From an uncultured Clostridia bacterium (GTDB taxonomy: Bacteria; Bacillota; Clostridia; TANB77; CAG-508): a stretch of DNA of 11,347 nucleotides. The stretch is from the NCBI GenBank assembly GCA_904419095.1, contig CAJFQT010000041.1, forward strand, positions 1 to 11,347. Direction: 5' to 3'. The position numbers were made by a program, and so were the translations under genes. The notes under the pieces are model-generated. The model ran no database searches, had not been told where the DNA came from, and was given only the letters and a program-made list of their open reading frames with translations. Below, piece by piece: positions 6,749 through 11,347 of this stretch (within the stretch, counting starts at the first letter, position 1; each line of letters opens with the position of its first letter).

Positions 6749-6762
6749 AGGAGGTAAAGAAA

Positions 6763-7449
6763 ATGAAAAAATTATCAAAGAAGTATGCTGAAAGCTTAAA
6801 ATTAGTTGATAGAAATAAACAATATGATATCAAAGAAGCTTTAGAATTACTTGAAAAAATGCCAAAAGCAAATTTTGACGAAACAGTTGAATTACATGTA
6901 AAATTAGGAGTAGATTCTAAACATGCTGATCAACAAGTAAGAGGTACAGTAGTACTTCCAAACGGAACAGGAAAAACACAAAAGGTTTTAGTTTTTGCTA
7001 AAGGACCAAAAGCAGAAGAAGCAGAAAAAGCAGGAGCTGATTTTGTTGGAGCAGAAGAATTAATTCCAAAAATTCAAAATGAAAACTGGTTTGATTATGA
7101 TGTAGTAGTTGCAACACCAGATATGATGGGTGTAGTAGGAAGATTAGGAAAGGTTTTAGGACCAAAAGGTTTAATGCCAAACCCAAAATCAGGAACAGTT
7201 ACAATGGATGTAACAAAAGCAATAAATGAAATCAAATCAGGTAAAGTGGAGTATAGATTAGATAAAACTAATATTATACACTTAGGATTTGGAAAAACAT
7301 CATTTGGTGCTGAAAAATTGGCAGAAAACTATGATACAATAATGAATGCTATTATAAAAGCCAAACCAGCAGCAGCTAAAGGTCAATATATAAAAAGTGT
7401 AGCAATAGCTAAAACAATGGGACCAAGTATATTAATAGACCAAAAATAG
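6763..7449 (+). CDS. rplA: 50S ribosomal protein L1
   Basis: L1 forms the mobile stalk that moves deacylated tRNA out of the E site, and in many bacteria it represses its own mRNA. 228 residues is the family length. Domain I is formed by both ends of the chain ([20 protein letters not shown] near 38-57 and the C-terminal half). The L1 signature lies at about 117-146, reading [19 protein letters not shown] and then [21 protein letters not shown] at 6747-6755 gives a strong start 7 bases before the ATG. The operator-like fold immediately upstream fits autoregulation. The 234-base gap to rplJ carries the L10 leader. Confidence 0.99.
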   Translation: MKKLSKKYAESLKLVDRNKQYDIKEALELLEKMPKANFDETVELHVKLGVDSKHADQQVRGTVVLPNGTGKTQKVLVFAKGPKAEEAEKAGADFVGAEELIPKIQNENWFDYDVVVATPDMMGVVGRLGKVLGPKGLMPNPKSGTVTMDVTKAINEIKSGKVEYRLDKTNIIHLGFGKTSFGAEKLAENYDTIMNAIIKAKPAAAKGQYIKSVAIAKTMGPSILIDQK

Positions 7450-7547
7450 TGTGAGTCGTTTAATATTGAATATAAAATATTAACTGATAAAAATACATTA
7501 GATTTTATTAGGAAATTATATTTTATATCATTAAAATAATAGAATAA

Positions 7548-7632
7548 TACACCGAAGACAGTAGGCAAGTAAATAAGTCCTACCGAGGTAAGAGATATAA
7601 AAGATAAAAGCAATCTTTTACCTTGTGGTGTA
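7548..7632 (+). promoter_or_regulatory. L10 leader (L10-L12 autoregulatory RNA)
   Basis: This matches the known L10 leader upstream of rplJ in Firmicutes, which the L10(L12)4 complex binds to lower its own synthesis. The outer stem pairs TACACC (7548-7553) with GGTGTA (7627-7632). The characteristic GAAGACA (7554-7560) follows. Hairpin 1 pairs GTAGG (7561-7565) with CCTAC (7579-7583). Hairpin 2 pairs AGGTAAGAGA (7586-7595) with TCTTTTACCT (7614-7623), ten pairs with one G-U. The conserved TTGTGGTG end is present. The leader ends about 40 bases before the rplJ ribosome binding site. Confidence 0.93.
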
Positions 7633-7670
7633 AAAAATGTTTTTATCTTTATTATTATATATACAATTTT

Positions 7671-7678
7671 GGGAGGTG
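7671..7678 (+). promoter_or_regulatory. Ribosome binding site deciding the rplJ start
   Basis: GGGAGGTG ends 5 bases before the ATG at 7684. A TTG at 7669 is in frame but overlaps this very site, so the five extra residues it would add (MGGEK) are the ribosome binding site read as codons and are not part of L10. Confidence 0.88.
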
Positions 7679-7683
7679 AAAAA

Positions 7684-8211
7684 ATGGCAAGCGAAAAAAT
7701 TTTAAATCAAAAGAAAGAAGAAGTTACAAAACTTGCAAATGAAATGAAAGAAGCAAAATTAATACTTTTAACAGATTATAGAGGTATTAATGTTGATGAT
7801 GTAACAAAATTAAGAACAGAACTTAGAAATGCAAATGCTAAATATACAGTAATAAAAAATAATATTACAAGAAGAGCTTTAGCAGAAGCAGGAATTGAAG
7901 GGCTTGAAAATGAATTAGAAGGTCCAACAGCTGTAATAATGAGTAATGATGATTATTTAGAACCAGCTAAAGCTATTTATAACTTTACAAAAAATAATGA
8001 TTATTACAAAATTAAAGGTGGAGTTGTAGAAGGAAAAGTAATGACAGCAGAAGAAATAATTACTTTAGCAAAATTACCTTCAAGAGAACAACTATTATCT
8101 ATGCTTGCTGGAGCATTACTTGCAAATATTTCAAAATTTGCAGTTGCACTTGATCAAGTTAGAATTCAAAAAGAATCAGGAGCAGAAGCACCAGCTACAG
8201 AAGAAGCATAA
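7684..8211 (+). CDS. rplJ: 50S ribosomal protein L10
   Basis: L10 anchors the L7/L12 dimers to the 50S GTPase centre and, in complex with them, binds its own mRNA leader. The product is 175 residues. The N-terminal globular domain contains ILLTDYRGINVDDVTKLR, then AKYTVIKNNITRRAL, the usual rRNA-binding part. A helical C-terminal part from about residue 130 (SREQLLSMLAGALLANISKFAVALDQVR) docks the L12 dimers. The chain ends in a short acidic, Ala-rich tail. The ATG is chosen because of GGGAGGTG directly upstream. The L10 leader precedes it. rplL follows after 156 AT-rich bases in which I see no convincing element. Confidence 0.98.
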   Translation: MASEKILNQKKEEVTKLANEMKEAKLILLTDYRGINVDDVTKLRTELRNANAKYTVIKNNITRRALAEAGIEGLENELEGPTAVIMSNDDYLEPAKAIYNFTKNNDYYKIKGGVVEGKVMTAEEIITLAKLPSREQLLSMLAGALLANISKFAVALDQVRIQKESGAEAPATEEA

Positions 8212-8367
8212 TGAGCTATTTAAATATAGTTTAATGCAAATTTATTATATTAGAATTTGATAAAATTTTATAAAAGAAAAATTATGAAAAATATTTTAGA
8301 ATTATTAAATTCTATATAAAATGTTGATAGATTAAAATAAAAATAATAAAAATTAGGAGGAATAAAA

Positions 8368-8733
8368 ATGAGTAAAGAAGAAATGATTGAAGAAATCAAA
8401 AAAATGACAGTAGTTGAATTATCAGAATTAGTTAAAGCAATTGAAGAAGAATTTGGAGTATCTGCAGTAGCAGCAGCTGCACCAGCAGCAGGAGCTGCAG
8501 CAGGTGAAGCAGCAGAAGAGAAATCTTCATTTAATGTTGTATTAAAAGAAGCTGGAGATCAAAAAATAAAAGTAATCAAAGTAGTTAGAGATGCTACAGG
8601 ATTAGGATTAAAAGAAGCTAAAGATTTAGTTGACGGAGCTCCAAAAACAATAAAAGAAAATGTTTCTAAAGAAGAAGCAGAAGACTTAAAAGCTAAATTC
8701 ACAGAAGTAGGAGCAGTTATAGAACTTCAATAA
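8368..8733 (+). CDS. rplL: 50S ribosomal protein L7/L12
   Basis: L7/L12 is the multi-copy, flexible stalk protein that recruits and stimulates translation GTPases. The 121 residues comprise an N-terminal dimerisation helix pair (1-32, [19 protein letters not shown]), an Ala/Gly/Glu hinge (33-52) and the compact C-terminal domain (53-121) with [20 protein letters not shown] and then [16 protein letters not shown], the factor-binding face. AGGAGG at 8355-8360 supports the ATG. A strong hairpin with T-run follows immediately, so transcription of this cluster ends here and does not continue into rpoB. Confidence 0.99.
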   Translation: MSKEEMIEEIKKMTVVELSELVKAIEEEFGVSAVAAAAPAAGAAAGEAAEEKSSFNVVLKEAGDQKIKVIKVVRDATGLGLKEAKDLVDGAPKTIKENVSKEEAEDLKAKFTEVGAVIELQ

Positions 8734-8748
8734 TCAATAATTTAAAAG

Positions 8749-8792
8749 AATAGAATATATTTGCTAGTTAATAACAAATATATTCTATTTTA
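8749..8792 (+). terminator. Intrinsic terminator after rplL
   Basis: A perfect 15-base-pair stem joins 8749-8763 (AATAGAATATATTTG) to 8775-8789 (CAAATATATTCTATT) around an 11-base loop, followed by T-rich sequence (TTTTAT from 8788). It starts 16 bases after the rplL stop. The stem is AU-rich but long and uninterrupted. Confidence 0.8.
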
Positions 8793-8839
8793 TAATTCTC
8801 TAATAAATAAATAATTAATTTTAATAGAATATTTTTTAG

Positions 8840-8845
8840 TATAAT
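8840..8845 (+). promoter_or_regulatory. Possible -10 element for the nucleosidase-exporter pair
   Basis: A perfect TATAAT lies 35 bases before the ATG at 8881, after the rplL terminator, so a new promoter is expected here. No good -35 is visible at the right distance (AATTTT or, with a long spacer, TTAATT at 8815-8820). In sequence this AT-rich, a TATAAT can arise by chance. Confidence 0.35.
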
Positions 8846-8880
8846 AATATTATATTTAGGATTATGAGAGGAAGAGTATA

Positions 8881-9600
8881 ATGCAAAGAATTGGGATAAT
8901 TTTAGCAATGCAAGAAGAATTTGAAGAAGTAAATAAAATAATGGTTACAAGTGAAGAAAAGTTAATATTAGGAATATCTTTTATAATAGGGAAGATAGAA
9001 GGACAAAATTGTGTTATAGCTCAATCAGGAATAGGAAAAGTGAATGCAGCAAGAGTTACACAAATAATGATAGATAATTTTAATTTAAAATGTGTAATAA
9101 ATTTAGGCTCTGCAGGAGCTTTAGATCCAATGCTTAATATAGGAGATATTGTAATTGGAGATGAATTATCACAACACGATTTTGATATTACAGCTTTTGG
9201 ACATGCAAAAGGATATATTACTGGCGTAGGTGATAGAGTATATTGTGACGAAAACTTAATTAAAAGATTTCAAAAAGCAATTGACAATTTAGATGATAGA
9301 AATTATGAAATAAAAATTGGTGGTATTACATCAGGAGATATATTCTGTACAGAGATTGATATGAAAAATAAGATATATGCTAATTTTGATGCTAAATGTG
9401 TTGAAATGGAAGGAGCAGCTATAGCACAAGTATGTTATTTTGATAATATTCCATTTATAGTAATTCGAAGCATTTCAGATTCTCCTAACGGAAATAATGC
9501 AATTACATTTGATCAATTTGTACAATTAGCTTCAAAAAGATGTGCAAAAATTTTAAAAGCAGTATTGAAAGATATGACATTAGAAGAAAAAAATTGCTAA
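8881..9600 (+). CDS. mtnN: 5'-methylthioadenosine/S-adenosylhomocysteine nucleosidase
   Basis: This cytosolic enzyme cleaves adenine from methylthioadenosine and S-adenosylhomocysteine, recycling products of SAM use and, with LuxS where present, feeding autoinducer-2 synthesis. The 239 residues fit the family (about 230). The start MQRIGIILAMQEEFEEV carries the catalytic acid expected near residue 12-13. GIGKVNAARVTQ (50-61) and NLGSAGAL (74-81) form the phosphorylase-fold core. CVEMEGAAIAQVC (173-185) supplies the substrate-binding Met176/Glu177, and RSISDSPNGN (196-205) supplies the catalytic Asp200. All key residues appear intact. GAGAGG at 8866-8871 is a moderate ribosome binding site. 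The exporter gene follows after 16 bases, likely in one transcript. Confidence 0.93.
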   Translation: MQRIGIILAMQEEFEEVNKIMVTSEEKLILGISFIIGKIEGQNCVIAQSGIGKVNAARVTQIMIDNFNLKCVINLGSAGALDPMLNIGDIVIGDELSQHDFDITAFGHAKGYITGVGDRVYCDENLIKRFQKAIDNLDDRNYEIKIGGITSGDIFCTEIDMKNKIYANFDAKCVEMEGAAIAQVCYFDNIPFIVIRSISDSPNGNNAITFDQFVQLASKRCAKILKAVLKDMTLEEKNC

Positions 9601-9616
9601 TGAAAGGAATTATAAG

Positions 9617-10486
9617 ATGTTTGAAATTATTGAAGAAACGATAATTGATAGTGTGAAGATATTGCCATTTTTATTTATAACATACTTAATAATGGAATAT
9701 ATTGAACACAAGATGAATGAAAAGACAAAAACAGCAATAAAAAAATCTGGTAAATTTGGTCCATTGATAGGGGGAATAGTAGGAATTTTTCCTCAATGTG
9801 GATTTTCAGTTTCAGCAACAAATTTATATGCAGGTAGAGTAATTACTCTGGGTACTTTAATATCTGTGTATCTAACAACTTCTGATGAAATGTTACCAAT
9901 ACTAATTTCAGAGGCCGTATCACCAAATGTTATTATAAAAATACTTGCAATAAAATTAATTATAGGAATAATTGCTGGATTTGTTATAGATTTTATAATT
10001 AGAATTATACATAAAAACAAAAAAGAAAAGTTAGAAGAAGAGAAAGAAATTGAAATAGAACATCTATGTGAAGAAGGACATTGTCATTGTGAAAGTGGAA
10101 GCATATTAAAATCAGCTTTAAGTCATACTATAAATATTTTTGTATTTATAATTATTGTAACGTTTATTATAAACATTTTAGTATATTTTATAGGAGAAGA
10201 AAATATATCAAATTTATTGCTTGATAGAAAAATATTAGGACCAGTTATTGCAAGCTTAATTGGTTTAATTCCAAACTGTGCAGCTTCTGTTATTATAACA
10301 AATATGTATTTAGAAAATGTAATATCAGCTGCAAGCATGATTTCTGGACTATTAACTGGAGCAGGGGTAGGACTTGCAGTATTATTTAAAACTAATAGAA
10401 ATATAAAAGAAAATTTAAAAATAGTAGGAATACTATATTTCATAGGAGCTATATCTGGGATAATATTAGAAATAATAGGGATTTAG
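9617..10486 (+). CDS. Putative heavy-metal/manganese exporter membrane protein (ArsP_2/DUF2899-like)
   Basis: The 289-residue integral membrane protein has about eight to ten hydrophobic segments in two similar halves. Half one holds GPLIGGIVGIFPQCGFSVSA (48-67) followed by TNLYAGRVITLGTLIS. Half two holds GPVIASLIGLIPNCAASVII (208-227) followed by TNMYLENVISAASMIS. The paired PQCG and PNCA motifs put Cys61 and Cys221 at matching places. This layout fits the family annotated as a putative 10-TM heavy-metal exporter, sometimes called a putative manganese transporter. The substrate is not proven. A soluble loop (about 133-165) is charged and includes His149, Cys151, His155, Cys156, His157 and Cys158, a likely metal-binding patch. 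AAAGGA at 9603-9608 supports the ATG. The stop codon lies inside a 66-base palindrome, so the C-terminus may have been altered by it. Confidence 0.75.
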   Translation: MFEIIEETIIDSVKILPFLFITYLIMEYIEHKMNEKTKTAIKKSGKFGPLIGGIVGIFPQCGFSVSATNLYAGRVITLGTLISVYLTTSDEMLPILISEAVSPNVIIKILAIKLIIGIIAGFVIDFIIRIIHKNKKEKLEEEKEIEIEHLCEEGHCHCESGSILKSALSHTINIFVFIIIVTFIINILVYFIGEENISNLLLDRKILGPVIASLIGLIPNCAASVIITNMYLENVISAASMISGLLTGAGVGLAVLFKTNRNIKENLKIVGILYFIGAISGIILEIIGI

Positions 10487-10542
10487 GGACGGTCCTCAAA
10501 ATCCCTCCTAGAAGGGATTTTGAGGTCCGTCCCTAAATCCCT
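10477..10542. repeat. 66-base near-perfect palindrome (REP/MITE-like)
   Basis: Arms 10477-10506 and 10513-10542 are 30 bases each and pair at 29 of 30 positions (one T-T mismatch, 10493/10526) around the 6-base loop CCTAGA. Each arm contains the GGGACGG/CCGTCCC word. Inside the arms there is a partial direct repeat: GTCCTCAAAATCCCT (10492-10506) resembles GTCCCTAAATCCCT (10529-10542). The element is much richer in G+C than its surroundings. No T-run follows, so it is not an ordinary terminator, although such a hairpin would stop exonucleases. GGGACGGTCC-type palindromes recur in many Clostridia genomes; I infer a dispersed repeat of that kind. Confidence 0.85.
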
Positions 10543-10620
10543 TATGTTTGTTGTAAATGTTTTATTTACTATAGTATAAAAATATTTTATTTATGCAAGT
10601 TAATATAAAAATATAAGCAA

Positions 10621-10660
10621 AATAAAAAAATCCAATTTTTATAAAACTGGATTTTTTATT
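10621..10660. terminator. Bidirectional intrinsic terminator
   Basis: The stem AAAAAATCCA (10625-10634) pairs with TGGATTTTTT (10648-10657), and a further four A-T pairs (10636-10639 with 10643-10646) close a 3-base loop. On the + strand the stem runs into TTTTTTATTTT. On the - strand it runs into TTTTTTTATT. It therefore suits both the exporter transcript arriving from the left and the conjugation gene arriving from the right, whose stop codon is 15 bases away. Confidence 0.85.
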
Positions 10661-10674
10661 TTGGACTTTATTAT

Positions 10675-11347
10675 TTATTCAGAAGATTTTTTTCCTCTTT
10701 TAAACGGAACTACAATTGCATCTTCACTGTCAAATAAATATTTTGAATCAGTAGTGTCTGTTTGGATAGGGTTTATTTCATTTCTTTCATCAACAAAGTC
10801 TAATTTTTTAGGATTGAATTTTGTCCTTTTTGTGTCATTATCATCTTCAGTTGCCGTTGTAACTCCATCGGAATATTTTCCAAAATCATATACTTTGACT
10901 TTATGAGGTTCTTTGTATTTAGATTCTAAGTAGCCTAGTTTACCAGGACCTATTAACAATTTACCTCCAATGTCTTTAATTTTGTATGCACAATCCTTAT
11001 CACCAATAGCACCTTGTAATTTACCAACACTAAATGTATCAATATATTTCCATTCAACACCACCATGTTTTGAGTCATATTTCATTTTGTCAAAGTCGAT
11101 TGTGTTGGACATAACCCATTCACGATGTTTTCCAAATTCAACTTGCCACCATTCTAGTTCTTCTTTTACTCCATTTCCAGTAAATACTTTATTTACACAG
11201 TTTGAAAGAATTGTTTTTCTATAATTTTCTTTTGAATTAGGTGTATCTAATTGTGCTAAGTTTTGAGCTGAAATTGTTGTGCCTATTTTATATTTTCTAT
11301 ACATTGTAAACATAGCTTCTGTAGCTTTACAAATGAAATCTGCAAAT
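10675..11347 (-). CDS. Conjugation coupling ATPase (VirD4/TraG-like), C-terminal part
   Basis: The frame is open to the right edge, so this is the C-terminal 223 residues of a longer protein; the ATG at 11313 is internal. The visible start reads FADFICKATEAMFTMYRKYKIGTTISAQNLAQL (first 33 residues, in part), followed by YRKTILSNCVNKVFTGNG and then EWWQVEFGKHREW. 'DEFA' Walker B, 'ISAQNLAQL' and 'ILSNC...GN' are the landmarks of the TraM-recognition region of type IV coupling proteins, hexameric ATPases that deliver relaxase-bound DNA to the conjugation channel. The base left over at 11347 is compatible with a Glu codon before FADF, as in DEF. The last ~90 residues are hydrophilic and family-specific. 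A VirB4-like ATPase is the main alternative. Its orientation opposes the core genes and it ends at a shared terminator. Confidence 0.65.
   Translation of the reverse strand, partial: FADFICKATEAMFTMYRKYKIGTTISAQNLAQLDTPNSKENYRKTILSNCVNKVFTGNGVKEELEWWQVEFGKHREWVMSNTIDFDKMKYDSKHGGVEWKYIDTFSVGKLQGAIGDKDCAYKIKDIGGKLLIGPGKLGYLESKYKEPHKVKVYDFGKYSDGVTTATEDDNDTKRTKFNPKKLDFVDERNEINPIQTDTTDSKYLFDSEDAIVVPFKRGKKSSE

Noticed and set aside
7516..7545. Possible promoter before rplJ (TAGAAT at 7540-7545)
   Set aside because: No -35 element is visible, and transcription from it would start inside the outer stem of the L10 leader and destroy the structure.
7669..7683. TTG start extending L10 by five residues
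   Set aside because: The TTG and following codons are the ribosome binding site of the ATG at 7684.
8212..8367. AT-rich 156-base gap between rplJ and rplL
   Set aside because: Many A/T words can be folded, but none gives a stable stem or recognisable element beyond the rplL ribosome binding site.
10123..10443. 106-codon - strand frame opposite the exporter gene
   Set aside because: Antisense to a clear membrane-protein gene and with no features of its own.
10661..11224. Two + strand frames (10661-10906 and 10970-11224)
   Set aside because: Both are antisense shadows of the coupling-ATPase-like gene, whose protein has recognisable motifs.

Overview
The window is AT-rich throughout, with strong AGGAGG-type ribosome binding sites, codons ending mostly in A or T, and Firmicutes-type ribosomal genes and RNA leaders (zinc-type S4, an L10 leader, a single-helix SecE). 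This points to a low-GC Firmicute, most likely a gut-type member of the Clostridia. The genus cannot be read from the sequence.

Region 1 (1-3203) is the end of the S10/spc/alpha ribosomal supercluster: the 3' part of rpsM, then rpsK, rpsD, rpoA and rplQ, all on the + strand. The long gaps before rpsD (169 bases) and before rpoA (112 bases) hold possible hairpins. A strong stem-loop follows rplQ.

Region 2 (3268-4907) is a two-gene insert: an unrecognised 348-residue coiled-coil protein with faint J-domain features, overlapping by 13 bases a flavin-reductase-like (FMN split-barrel) protein.

Region 3 (4885-8792) is the rpmG-secE-nusG-rplK-rplA-rplJ-rplL transcription and translation cluster. 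A near-consensus promoter inside the end of the flavin reductase gene appears to drive it. It carries an L1-type operator before rplA and a clear L10 leader before rplJ. rpmG (54 codons) is a small gene between the promoter and secE. A strong hairpin terminator follows rplL. The usual rpoB-rpoC genes are not there, so this cluster has been separated from RNA polymerase beta/beta' and sits directly behind the alpha operon.

Region 4 (8881-10542) is a two-gene unit: a methylthioadenosine/S-adenosylhomocysteine nucleosidase and a polytopic membrane protein of the putative heavy-metal or manganese exporter type. A 66-base near-perfect palindrome overlaps the membrane protein's last codons and stop, and looks like a REP/MITE-type repeat.

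Region 5 (10621-11347) has a bidirectional terminator and then, on the - strand, the C-terminal part of a conjugation ATPase (VirD4/TraG-like coupling protein). It runs off the right edge and suggests that an integrated conjugative element adjoins the ribosomal region.

No stretch longer than 300 bases lacks a gene. The longest gene-free interval is 10487-10674, which holds the palindrome and the terminator. No tRNA, rRNA, CRISPR array or insertion sequence was seen.
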